From Streptomyces asoensis (GTDB lineage Bacteria > Actinomycetota > Actinomycetes > Streptomycetales > Streptomycetaceae): 64,000 nt of DNA. Position 1 is the first letter of the stretch. Every line of letters begins with the position of its first letter. Made by a program: the position numbers and the translations under genes. Below are positions 32,775 to 40,999 of this stretch, piece by piece. The notes below the pieces were generated by a model that saw only the letters and a list, made by a program, of their open reading frames with translations, was not told the origin of the DNA and ran no database searches. The DNA lies in assembly GCF_016860545.1 (NCBI RefSeq), contig NZ_BNEB01000001.1:372001-436000 (forward strand). Direction: 5' to 3'.

Positions 32775-33344
32775 TCAGCCCGCCCCTTCGCCATGATCGG
32801 ACTGCTCCGCGACGGCCCCGGCGGATCCGGGACCGAGATCCACGTACCAGTCGTTCGATCTGATCGGGTGGCCCTTGGGGTACTCGAAGTCGACCTGTCC
32901 GAGCAGCGTGAACCCCGCCTTGCGGCACACCCCGTCGGACGCGGCGTGCCCGACCTTCGGGAACGCGTGCAGAGCCCGGTGGCCTCCGTCGGCGGCCACG
33001 CGTGCGACGACCTCGACGAGCGCCCGGGCCGCCGCCGCGGCGAGCCCCCTGCCCTGGAACTCGGGCAGGATGCCCCACCCGGTCTCCCACACCCGCGCGC
33101 CCCGCCACTCGCGCTCCCAGTAGCCGATCGAGCCCACGGTCTCCCCCGTGCCCGCGAGCGTGACGCGGTACATGCACCCGGCGAACGGCCCGATGTAGCG
33201 CCGATGCCGGTCGAGGAGCTGCTCCTCGCTCTCCGGGCCTCCCAACTGCTCCGTCATCTCCGGGCTGTTGGTCCGCCGCAGCAGCCAGAGGTCGTCCTGC
33301 GCCCAGGGCACCAACCGCACCTGTTCCACGTCCCGTCCGTCCAT
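32775..33344 (-). CDS. GNAT-family acetyltransferase
   Basis: 189 residues. WGILPEFQGRGLAAAAARALV carries the acetyl-CoA loop (Q-G-R-G-L-A), with GSIGYWEREWRG before it and a C-terminal FPKVGHAASDGVCRKAGFTLLG element, typical of the RimJ/L-like subgroup. The acceptor is unknown. The ATG begins MDGRDVEQVRL. Probably in an operon with the DUF2277 gene. Confidence 0.87.
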   Translation of the reverse strand: MDGRDVEQVRLVPWAQDDLWLLRRTNSPEMTEQLGGPESEEQLLDRHRRYIGPFAGCMYRVTLAGTGETVGSIGYWEREWRGARVWETGWGILPEFQGRGLAAAAARALVEVVARVAADGGHRALHAFPKVGHAASDGVCRKAGFTLLGQVDFEYPKGHPIRSNDWYVDLGPGSAGAVAEQSDHGEGAG

Positions 33345-33499
33345 GCGGGCACCCTAGGGCGTGGGTCCGACATCATGGGTTCCCGGCGGGCTGTGCGACG
33401 CTGCGAGGAGGAACAGGAACAGGTCGGCGCGGGCCCGGCGGAGCCCCGGTCGCGCGCCCGAGCCCCACCCTCCGCGGGTGGGGAGTGGAGGCGAGAAAC

Positions 33500-33907
33500 G
33501 TGATCGGTCCCGCGCCCGGCACGGTCGGCGCACGTCCCGTCCTCGCCTACGACGGGGACTGCGGCTTCTGCCAGTCGTCCGTCGACCGCATCCGCGGCCT
33601 CGCCGCGCCGACGCTGGACGCGGTGCCGTGGCAGTTCCTGCCCGTCGAGACGACCGCGCCGCATCTCGGCCGGCTGGACCGGGAGATCCTGCTCCTGCGC
33701 GGTGACACGGTGCTCGCGGGCGGGTCCGACGCGCTGGGCCGCTGGCTGGGAACCTCTCCGTCCGCCGTCTACCGCACGCTGGGCGCCGTCCTGCGGCTGC
33801 CGGGTGTGCGGCTGTGCGCGGGCGTCGTCTACCGCTGGGTGTCCCGCAACCGGCACCGCCTGCCCGGCGCCACGGCCGCGTGCGCGGTACCGCCGCGCCG
33901 CGACTGA
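33500..33907 (+). CDS. DCC-family thiol-disulfide oxidoreductase (DUF393)
   Basis: A 135-residue thioredoxin-fold protein with the defining VLAYDGDCGFCQSSVDRIR near the N-terminus (the DxDCxxC redox motif). Further on it has LPVETT, LLRGDTVLAGGSDALGRWL and RWVSRNRHRLPG. It is expected to perform dithiol/disulfide chemistry; partners are unknown. The GTG at 33500 has GGAG 9 nt upstream; the earlier GTG at 33485 would include that site. Divergent from the GNAT gene. Confidence 0.88.
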   Translation: MIGPAPGTVGARPVLAYDGDCGFCQSSVDRIRGLAAPTLDAVPWQFLPVETTAPHLGRLDREILLLRGDTVLAGGSDALGRWLGTSPSAVYRTLGAVLRLPGVRLCAGVVYRWVSRNRHRLPGATAACAVPPRRD

Positions 33908-34006
33908 GACCCCGCCTCCTTCCGGCCCGCACGAACCGAACACGAGTTCACCCGAACACCCCGAAGGAGCTCGCTACTCAAATTCGAACAGGCGTACCAT
34001 TGCGGG

Positions 34007-34378
34007 GTGGCTACGACCTACGACTTTCCCAGCGACCTGCGCGCCGGTCAGGAGGAGCTGCATCAGGTCAGGGCCGAGCTGTCGGCCCTGCTGAAGCGGC
34101 TGCCCTGGTCGGTCGAGCCCTTGGACGGCTTCAGCGACGACGCGGGCTGGCGGAAGACCGAACGCCCCGCGTCACCCGGCTGGACGGCCGACGAGCAGGC
34201 CGAGGTGGAGAAGCTCCGCAGACGGGAGCACGAGCTCGCGGTGTTCGTCACCTGCCACCGCTTCTGGGCGGAGGTCTCGGCCCCGGACCGGGTCGAGGCC
34301 CGGATGAGCCTGAAGCACACCCACGGCACCCCGCCGGAGGAGGCCGACCGGACCCCGTCCGCACAGGCCACCGAATGA
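34007..34378 (+). CDS. Conserved hypothetical soluble protein, probable leaderless mRNA
   Basis: 123 residues, no family recognised. The first half is helical and amphipathic (LRAGQEELHQVRAELSALLK), then LPWSVEPLDGF and WTADEQAEVEKLRRREHELA. The last 25 residues are hydrophilic and probably disordered. Trp and acidic content is higher than in neighbours. No Shine-Dalgarno. TACCAT (33995-34000) ends 6 nt before the GTG, so translation may start at the 5' end of the mRNA. A half LexA-like TCGAAC lies just upstream. Confidence 0.7.
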   Translation: MATTYDFPSDLRAGQEELHQVRAELSALLKRLPWSVEPLDGFSDDAGWRKTERPASPGWTADEQAEVEKLRRREHELAVFVTCHRFWAEVSAPDRVEARMSLKHTHGTPPEEADRTPSAQATE

Positions 34379-34576
34379 CCGAAGAGGCAGGCAGGCGGAA
34401 GGGCGCACGGGCGGAGAGGCGGCCGACCGGAGGGGCGGTCAACGGACCGGGCGAGATCCACCCGTGGGTGCCCTTGTTGCTCACGAAAGGGTGATATCTC
34501 CCGATCGTCTGCAACCGGGCCGCTCCCGCGTCGGTCGCACACCGGACAGGACGCAGTCGATCCCCCGGGGGCGCAC

Positions 34577-35203
34577 ATGAGCCAGCAGTACCCGCCGCAC
34601 CAGCCGCAGGAGCCCGGTCGGGGAGGCCACCGACCGCCGGCCGGTTTCCCGCCACCGCCGAGGAAGCGGAACACCGGCAAGGTCATCGGCTTCGGGTGCG
34701 CCGGTGTCCTCGCTCTGTTCGTCGTGATCGGCGTCGTCACCGCGGTCACCGGCACCGGCGGCGACGGTGGCGACCGGGCCGGCCGGCCCGCCGACCCGAC
34801 GCGGACGGCCTCCTCCCCCGCGGGCGGGAAGCCCACCGCCGCGGACGAGCCGGACGAAGCCACGAAGAGCGGGGCGGCCGGGGAGAAGGAACCGGCGAAG
34901 AAGAAGGCCGTCACCTTCAAGGTGTGGGGCACCGCGCCCGCCGGCGCCCTCGGCCCGCTCGACATCACCTACGGGTCCGACAGCGACAACCGCAAGGGGA
35001 ACTTCCGCGACGGCACGTTCGAGGCCACCCTGCCCCTGGACGGCGACGCGCTGTACTACACCGTGACGGCCCAGTTGCAGGGCTCGGGGGACATCAACTG
35101 CTCGGTCACGGTCGGCGGCCACACCGAGAAGGCCCATGCGTCCGGCGGCTACAACATCTGCCACGCGCAGGCCAACGCCGGGCTGCTCGGCGGCTGGGAC
35201 TGA
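34577..35203 (+). CDS. Single-span membrane protein with MmpS-like extracytoplasmic domain
   Basis: 208 residues. A Pro/Gln/Gly-rich cytoplasmic N-terminus (1-33) precedes one span (IGFGCAGVLALFVVIGVVTAV, 37-57). A charged linker follows, then a C-terminal beta-sandwich (about 112-205) with ITYGSDSDN, FEATLPLDG and NCSVTVGGHTEKAHASGGYN, ending in a paired Cys. This resembles MmpS accessory and related secreted beta domains. No MmpL is nearby, so the role is open. It ends 31 bp before a hairpin shared with the convergent tRNA. Confidence 0.7.
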   Translation: MSQQYPPHQPQEPGRGGHRPPAGFPPPPRKRNTGKVIGFGCAGVLALFVVIGVVTAVTGTGGDGGDRAGRPADPTRTASSPAGGKPTAADEPDEATKSGAAGEKEPAKKKAVTFKVWGTAPAGALGPLDITYGSDSDNRKGNFRDGTFEATLPLDGDALYYTVTAQLQGSGDINCSVTVGGHTEKAHASGGYNICHAQANAGLLGGWD

Positions 35204-35234
35204 CGGCCCGCCGGCCCGATGGTCCGGACATGAC

Positions 35235-35266
35235 GGCGGCCCCCCGGGTTCTCCCGGGAGGCCGCC
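35235..35266. terminator. Bidirectional hairpin between convergent gene and tRNA
   Basis: Stem of 7 bp (GGCGGCC/GGCCGCC) and 6 bp (CCCGGG/CCCGGG) with one mismatch and a TTCT loop. It lies between the 3' ends of the MmpS-like gene and tRNA-Val. Confidence 0.75.
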
Positions 35267-35275
35267 GACCGATCC

Positions 35276-35350
<75 letters not shown>

Positions 35351-35508
35351 CGGACGAGTCGACAGCCTACATTGCCCGGGGCCGTGCGCCGCAAACCCGT
35401 ATCGGGGGTTAGCCCCACCCCGGATCCGGGAGCGGACCGGATCGTCCGGCGCCCGGCGGCTCCCTAGTGTCGACGGGACAACGCCAGGCAGCCCAGGGGG
35501 AGATCACC

Positions 35509-36282
35509 ATGGCCCGTACGACCCTTTCCGCCCGCGCGGTACTCGTCACCGGGGTCGTCGTGGCCCTCGCCGCCGGTGCGACCGGCTGCGGCGCCTCCGC
35601 GGCCGACGACGACCACCCCGACCACCGCTCGTTCGCCCTCACCGGCCGCACGCTCACCATCGACTCCGACGACTCGGCGCTGGAGATCGTCGCCTCGGAC
35701 ACGGCGAATTCGGGGACGGTCGACGTCACCCGCTGGTGGCAGGGGTCGGTCACCATAGGCAAGAAGCCGAAGGTCAGCTGGACGATGAAGGACGACCGGC
35801 TCGTGCTGCGGCTGCGGTGCTCCGGCCTCGTCGCCGACTGCTCCGCCAGGCACCGCGTGGTGGTGCCCCGCGGTGTCGCCGTGAAGGTCGGCAGCGACGA
35901 CGGCAGCGTCCGCGCGCAGGGCTTCCGGGACGCGCTGAGCGTGCGCACCCAGGACGGCTCCGTGCACGTCACCGACTCCAGCGGACCCCTGGAGCTGCGC
36001 AGCGACGACGGCAGCGTCCGCGCCGAGGTCTCCTCGCGCACCGTGCGGGCGCACACCCAGGACGGCTCGGTGCGCCTCACCCTGGACGCCGTACCGGACC
36101 GGGTGGAGTCGGTCAGCGACGACGGGTCCGTGACGATCGCGCTGCCCCGGGCGACCTACCGGGTGACCACCAGGACCGACGACGGCGGAGTGGACGTGTC
36201 CGTGCCCCGGGACGAGTCCAGCGCCCATGTGGTGAACGCCCGTACCGCCGACGGCAAAGTCACCGTGCGGAACGCGAACTGA
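35509..36282 (+). CDS. DUF4097-family lipoprotein
   Basis: 257 residues. A lipoprotein-type signal (residues 1-26, ending ATGCG with Cys as the possible lipidated residue) precedes a right-handed beta-helix-like repeat domain of the DUF4097 type: repeated DDGSV and QDGSV blocks (SDDGSVRAQG, TQDGSVHVTD, SDDGSVRAEV, TQDGSVRLTL, SDDGSVTIAL), typical of putative adhesin-like proteins of unknown role. GGGGGAG lies 7-8 nt before the ATG. Transcribed in the same direction as the next two genes. Confidence 0.85.
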   Translation: MARTTLSARAVLVTGVVVALAAGATGCGASAADDDHPDHRSFALTGRTLTIDSDDSALEIVASDTANSGTVDVTRWWQGSVTIGKKPKVSWTMKDDRLVLRLRCSGLVADCSARHRVVVPRGVAVKVGSDDGSVRAQGFRDALSVRTQDGSVHVTDSSGPLELRSDDGSVRAEVSSRTVRAHTQDGSVRLTLDAVPDRVESVSDDGSVTIALPRATYRVTTRTDDGGVDVSVPRDESSAHVVNARTADGKVTVRNAN

Positions 36283-36356
36283 CCGACCCGTGTGTTCGTT
36301 CATCAACCGGTGGGAGAATGACACCGGCAGGGTGGATCACAGCACGGGAGAGGGAT

Positions 36357-37754
36357 GTGACGGCGACACCAGCGCAGCCGAACTCGCCGTTGGTGCCGCG
36401 TGCACGACGCAGGCCGCCCCGTCACGCGCCGGGGAGCGCCCTCCGCGACACCCTGGCCCTCGTCGCCCTGCCCCTCGTGGTCCCGCTCGTGCTGCCCGGC
36501 GCCTTCGCGGGCGGCGGCACACGGCGCTGGTTCGGCGGACGCGCGGAGGGGCAGCGGGCCGAGGCCCAGGCGGCGAAGGACGCGGCGGCGGCCGCGTTCT
36601 ACGAGCTGGACACCGCCCAGCGGGACCTGCGGATCTCGATCGAGACGATCACGGCGGTGGACGACTCGCCGGCCGCCCGGCGCGCGGTCTCCGACTTCGA
36701 GGCCGTCGGCCGGCGCATCGACGAGGCCAGCAGCCGGTACATCGAGGCCGTCGACGCCCATGACCTCGACCGGGACGACCTGGAGGCCGCCACGGCCGCC
36801 CGGGCGCGCACCGAGCTGACCCGCGCCAAGGAGGAACTGGACCGCGTCAAGCAGGAGCTGGACCGGTTCGCGAGCGGGCTGGGCCCGCTGCTCGGCAAGG
36901 CGGAGACGCAGCTGGCGCGCCTCGCACCGGCCGTGGAGCGGGCCCGTCAGGCGCTGCGGGGCGCCTCGGACGCGCTGGACGCGGTGCGGGCGGGCGGACT
37001 GCGGGCGGACGACCTCGCGGCGCGGCTGGCGGCGCTCGCGCCCGAGCTGACCAAACTGAACCAGGGCGCGGGACAGCACGGCGTGCCGCACACGCTCCAG
37101 CGGGCGGAGCAGGTGGCGCGGGAGGCCGAGGCGGTGCGGGCGGAGGCCGGGCGGCTGCCGGAGCGGGCCGCCGAGATCGACCACCGGCTCGTGTCGCTGC
37201 GGACCCGGGCCCAGGCCCTCACGACGCGTTCGGAGCAGGTGGAGCCGGTCCTGAGCGAGCTGCGCCGGCGGTTCTCCGCGGCCTGCTGGCAGGATCTCCA
37301 GCACGTTCCCGACCAGGCCGGGGAGAACGTCCGGCAGGCGGAGGCCAAGCTCGCGCAGGCGCGGAGCGCGCGGGAGGAGCAGCGCTGGCCGGACGCCACC
37401 GCGCTGCTGTCGACGGCGCGGGCGCTGCTGAACACCACGGACGAGGCGGTCTCCGCCGCCGGTGACCGCCTGACCAGGCTGAACGCCGTGCAGAAGGATC
37501 CGCAGGCGGAGATCGACCGGACCAGGTTCGCGATCCGGGACGCCCAGCGGCTGGCCATGGCGGGGCGGACGACCCCTGATCCCCGGCACGCGCGCCCGCT
37601 GGACGACTCGGTGGCCCGGCTGGAGCGGGCGATCGCCTCGCTGGAGGGCCGGCACCCCGACTACTGGCACTTCCTGACCGAGACGGAGGCGGTCCGCCGC
37701 TCGGTGGCGGACGTGGTGGCCGGGATCCGCGAGGAGCGCGGCAGCGGGCGCTGA
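36357..37754 (+). CDS. Coiled-coil membrane protein of unknown function
   Basis: 465 residues. A basic N-terminus (to about 28) is followed by one hydrophobic segment (DTLALVALPLVVPLVLPGAF), then a long alpha-helical coiled-coil region rich in Ala/Glu/Arg (EAQAAKDAAAAAFYELDTAQ, ELTRAKEELDRVKQELDRF, LRTRAQALTTRSEQVEPVLS) to the C-terminus. No known domain. The topology suggests a membrane-tethered cytoplasmic or periplasmic rod, possibly structural. GTG start with GGGAGAGGGA directly upstream. It lies 80 bp before a DUF4383 gene. Confidence 0.75.
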   Translation: MTATPAQPNSPLVPRARRRPPRHAPGSALRDTLALVALPLVVPLVLPGAFAGGGTRRWFGGRAEGQRAEAQAAKDAAAAAFYELDTAQRDLRISIETITAVDDSPAARRAVSDFEAVGRRIDEASSRYIEAVDAHDLDRDDLEAATAARARTELTRAKEELDRVKQELDRFASGLGPLLGKAETQLARLAPAVERARQALRGASDALDAVRAGGLRADDLAARLAALAPELTKLNQGAGQHGVPHTLQRAEQVAREAEAVRAEAGRLPERAAEIDHRLVSLRTRAQALTTRSEQVEPVLSELRRRFSAACWQDLQHVPDQAGENVRQAEAKLAQARSAREEQRWPDATALLSTARALLNTTDEAVSAAGDRLTRLNAVQKDPQAEIDRTRFAIRDAQRLAMAGRTTPDPRHARPLDDSVARLERAIASLEGRHPDYWHFLTETEAVRRSVADVVAGIREERGSGR

Positions 37755-37834
37755 CATTGCCCGATCCGCCCGGCGGGCGGATATTGAAGGTACGTACGGC
37801 CTCCGTCGGCGCGTCCACTCCAAGGGAGGCGGAG

Positions 37835-38386
37835 ATGGCCACTCACGCACTGCACGGCCGGTCCAGGCGTCGGATCGACTTCGACGAGCACCTGCCGGTC
37901 GATCACCGCCTGAACCTGGTCTACCGGATCGGAGCCGGGCTGATGGGCCTGGGTCTGATCGTCTTCGGGATCTTCGGCATCATCGACAGGATCGGATTCT
38001 TCGACACCGGCGGCGATCAGGTGTGGAGCATGAACACCAACGGCGCGCTGAGCTGGCTGTCGGTCGCCGTCGGACTGCTGCTGCTCGTGGGCATGGTGAT
38101 CGGCGGGAACTTCGCGTCGACGCTGAACATGGCCCTCGGTGCGCTGTTCGTCCTCAGCGGCTTCGTGAACATGGCGCTGCTGGACACCGACTACAACTTC
38201 CTGGCCTTCGAGATCCAGAACTGCATGCTCAGCTTCGTGATCGGCATCCTGCTGCTCGTCTTCGGGATGTACGGCAGGGTCGGATCGGCCCTGCCGCACG
38301 ACAACCCCTACTGGCGGGCCCGCCACCCCGAACTGGCGGAGGAACGGGACCGTCAGCTGGAGCGGGGGGAGGATCACCCCGCCTGA
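37835..38386 (+). CDS. DUF4383 four-span membrane protein
   Basis: 183 residues. DEHLPVDHRLNLVYRIGAG leads into span 1 (MGLGLIVFGIFGIIDRIGFF). The second is SWLSVAVGLLLLVGMVIGG, followed by NMALGALFVLSGFVNMALLD with an HLxxG-free version of the pattern, and LSFVIGILLLVFGMYG. An acidic tail (AEERDRQLERGED) closes it. Such proteins are common in actinobacteria and uncharacterised. AAGGGAGG 6 nt before the ATG. It converges on the amidase gene, 13 bp away. Confidence 0.87.
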   Translation: MATHALHGRSRRRIDFDEHLPVDHRLNLVYRIGAGLMGLGLIVFGIFGIIDRIGFFDTGGDQVWSMNTNGALSWLSVAVGLLLLVGMVIGGNFASTLNMALGALFVLSGFVNMALLDTDYNFLAFEIQNCMLSFVIGILLLVFGMYGRVGSALPHDNPYWRARHPELAEERDRQLERGEDHPA

Positions 38387-38399
38387 GTCACCGGACCGG

Positions 38400-39575
38400 T
38401 CAGGTGCGGTAGGCGTAGAAGTACGCCGTCGGGTACGACGAGACGAGGCTCGCCACCGACCGGCGCAGGGTGTTGTTCGAGTGGTACGTCACGTACGGCA
38501 CGCCGCCGCTCTTGGCCGTGACGATCATCGTGTGGTCCTTGGACCCGTCGCGGTCGAAGTCCATCTGGAGGACGTCGCCGACCTCCAGCTGGTAGACGTT
38601 GGCGAGCGCGGTGGTCCGCTTGGAGTTCTGCGCGAACCAGGACCACTCGTTGACGCCGACGAACGAGTCCGACTGGATGTCGGCGTTGCCGAACCACTTC
38701 GTGTAGTCGTACACGTAGCCGGGCACGTGCTTCCAGCCGCCGGCCTTGAGGGACTGGCTGACGAAGTTGGTGCAGTCGCCGCCCGCGGTGTGGTTGTTGA
38801 AGTCCGGATAGTCCTTGTTGTAGACGTTCCAGTACTTCTCGGCGTAGGCCGCCATCGCCTTGTAGTCGTAGGCGGTGCCGGTCTTGGGGACGGCGACCGG
38901 GTTGCGGGTGGTCGCCGCGCGCGCCGCGTTGGGCATGGTGTCGTCGGCGGTGGTGGTCGCCGTCTTGACCGGGACCGGCTTGGTCAGCGCGTTCACCGCG
39001 AGACCGCCCTGGTCGGTGTCCTTGATGGTGGTGAGCTGCCAGTTGCCCTGCCGGTCGGCCTTGAACGTCAGCTCGTGCTTGGCCTGGAACCCGGTGGTCT
39101 TGGGCGCGTCGCCGCGCGACTGCGCGTAGGTCAGGGTCGTGGTCTCGGTGACCGCTGCCTTCGCCGTACGGCCGGTCACCCGCGTCGCGTCGAGGGTGAC
39201 GGTCGTGGTGGCCTTGTTGTACTTCTCGCCGGCCTTCGCCAGCTTGTCCTTGCGGGCGCCCAGCGTGGACAGGGCGCTGTCCTCGGTGCGGGCCGTGCCG
39301 GAGGACAGCTTGACGTCACCGGAGAAGCCGTCGGTCAGCGGCTTCGACCGGTCGCCCTGCTTGCCCGTGACCAGGGCGTCGGTGCGGTCGGTGAAGACCG
39401 CGTCCGCGAGCCGCTGGAAGGTGGCCTTGGTCTTCGCGTCCACCGTCGGGTCGTTGACGACCGCGGCACCGGCGGACCAGTTGGGCAGCAGCGCCACTCC
39501 GGCGACGACCGAGGTGGCGGCTGCGCCGAGTATCGCCGCGCGACGGCGCGTCGGCTTCAATTTCCTTGACTTCAC
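38400..39575 (-). CDS. Secreted amidase-domain (Amidase_6 / CHAP-like) protein
   Basis: 391 residues. A signal peptide (residues 1-36, basic RKLKPTRRRAA then hydrophobic to ASAGAA-type site) precedes an N-terminal beta domain (about 40-215, many Thr/Lys). The C-terminal cysteine-peptidase-like domain has the nucleophile in GGDCTNFVSQSLKAGG and the His in DHTMIVT. It is expected to cleave peptide or amide bonds in the cell wall. The GTG at 39575 has AGAGGGGA 8 nt upstream. Lys-rich in the N-terminal half. It is downstream of the deacetylase-like gene on the same strand. Confidence 0.85.
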   Translation of the reverse strand: MKSRKLKPTRRRAAILGAAATSVVAGVALLPNWSAGAAVVNDPTVDAKTKATFQRLADAVFTDRTDALVTGKQGDRSKPLTDGFSGDVKLSSGTARTEDSALSTLGARKDKLAKAGEKYNKATTTVTLDATRVTGRTAKAAVTETTTLTYAQSRGDAPKTTGFQAKHELTFKADRQGNWQLTTIKDTDQGGLAVNALTKPVPVKTATTTADDTMPNAARAATTRNPVAVPKTGTAYDYKAMAAYAEKYWNVYNKDYPDFNNHTAGGDCTNFVSQSLKAGGWKHVPGYVYDYTKWFGNADIQSDSFVGVNEWSWFAQNSKRTTALANVYQLEVGDVLQMDFDRDGSKDHTMIVTAKSGGVPYVTYHSNNTLRRSVASLVSSYPTAYFYAYRT

Positions 39576-39675
39576 TGATGTTTCCCCTCTTGCCCCGGCG
39601 GACGGGTGCCGGGAAGGGCATCTTTGCATGGCGTGTGCAGCTCATGTGAAGAGGGTTGCGGTTGAGGTTTGGTTA

Positions 39676-40950
39676 CTACTTGACGACCGTCGACCAGTCC
39701 GGGTTCTGGGCGGGGTCGAGGCTGCGCAGCCTCTCCAGCGTCGCGGGCGACTGCACGTCCATCCAGTCGGCCATCTCCTTGAACGACACGCACTTGACGT
39801 CCTTTTTGGTGCAGACGTTCTCGATGACCTGGTCGACTGCCTTCATGTAGATACCGCCGTTCCACTCCTCGAAGTGGTTGCCGATGAAGAGCGGGGCGCG
39901 GCTGCCGTAGTACACGCGGTTGAACCCGGCCATGTAGGAGTCGAGGGTCTGCTGCTCCCACTCGGGGTACTTGGCGGGGTCGCCGTCGGGCTGGCCGTCG
40001 GACTGGTTGGCGAGGAAGTTGAAGTCCATGGACAGGGACTGGACGTCGCCGTTGGGGAGGGCCTGGAGCGGGAAGTCCCACAGGCCGTCCTTCTTCGTCG
40101 GCCAGATCTGGAAGCCGCCCGGGTTGGACGCGTCGTAGCGCCAGCCGTAGCTCTTGGCCGCCTTCAGGAGGTTCGCCTGGCCCTCCAGGCAGGGGGCCCG
40201 GCCGCCGGTGACCTCCTTCTTGAAGTCGAAGGGCAGCGGGGGGATGTCCTTGTAGCCGGTGTTGGTCTTCCAGTTCTCCACGAACTCGAAGAACTGGTCG
40301 ATCTCGCTCTTCCACTCGTCGACGCTCCAGAAGCCGCCGCCCTTGGCCCCGCAGAAGTGGCCGTTGAAGTGGGTGCCGATCTCGTTGCCCTCCTTCCACG
40401 CCTCGCCGAGCTGCTCCAGGGTGGTGCGGATGTGCTCGTCGGTGGGGAAGCTGATCGCGGCCGACCCCACGGGGTGCTGCGGCGGGGAGTAGAGGTCCTT
40501 CTTGCTCTTGGGCAGCAGGTAGATGCCGGTGAGGAAGAAGGTCATGTTGGCGTTGTACTTCTCGCCGAGCTCGCGGTAGTGCTCGAAGAGGCCGTCGTCG
40601 CCCTGGAGGGCGCCGTCCCAGGACAGGACGACGAACTGGGGCGGCTTCTCACCGGGCTTGAGCGGGACCGGCTTCAACTGCCCGGTCTGCGGTCCGGTGT
40701 ACGAGGTGGAGCCGTCCCCCAGGACGTGGGTCTTGCCGTCCCACGGCGGCTCCTTGGTCGCCGACGCCTTCTTGCTGTCCCCCGAGGAAGCGGTCGGCTG
40801 GGTGTTGGTGGAGCGGTTGAGCACCAGGTAACCGGCCACCAGGGACGCGACGACGAGGAGCGCCGCCAGCGTCAGGAACCCCGGGTGTGCGGCGGCGGGG
40901 CGGCGCGTAGCTGCCGGGGCTTTGCGGCGGCGGCCCGACGGTGACTTCAT
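39676..40950 (-). CDS. Secreted polysaccharide deacetylase-like protein
   Basis: 424 residues. A basic N-terminus, one hydrophobic segment (GFLTLAALLVVASLVAGYLV, about 24-43) acting as an uncleaved anchor or signal, a linker, and a (beta/alpha)-type domain from about 100. The block PPQFVVLSWDGAL and EIGTHFNGHFCG (His-x3-His) resemble the metal-binding motifs of carbohydrate esterase family 4 deacetylases. The canonical catalytic Asp-Asp pair is modified (SWDGA). The C-terminal part has many Trp/Tyr. It may act on cell wall or chitin-like polymers; catalysis should be tested. Neighbours are the PBP and amidase genes on the same strand. Confidence 0.7.
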   Translation of the reverse strand: MKSPSGRRRKAPAATRRPAAAHPGFLTLAALLVVASLVAGYLVLNRSTNTQPTASSGDSKKASATKEPPWDGKTHVLGDGSTSYTGPQTGQLKPVPLKPGEKPPQFVVLSWDGALQGDDGLFEHYRELGEKYNANMTFFLTGIYLLPKSKKDLYSPPQHPVGSAAISFPTDEHIRTTLEQLGEAWKEGNEIGTHFNGHFCGAKGGGFWSVDEWKSEIDQFFEFVENWKTNTGYKDIPPLPFDFKKEVTGGRAPCLEGQANLLKAAKSYGWRYDASNPGGFQIWPTKKDGLWDFPLQALPNGDVQSLSMDFNFLANQSDGQPDGDPAKYPEWEQQTLDSYMAGFNRVYYGSRAPLFIGNHFEEWNGGIYMKAVDQVIENVCTKKDVKCVSFKEMADWMDVQSPATLERLRSLDPAQNPDWSTVVK

Positions 40951-40999
40951 GTGCGGATCATTCTCCGGATTCTGGGGACGCGGGTGCCCGGGTCGGTGG

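Noticed and set aside
33984..33999. LexA/SOS box (TCGAAC...) upstream of the 34007 gene
   Set aside because: Only the left half matches TCGAAC-N4-GTTCGA; the right half is GTACCA.
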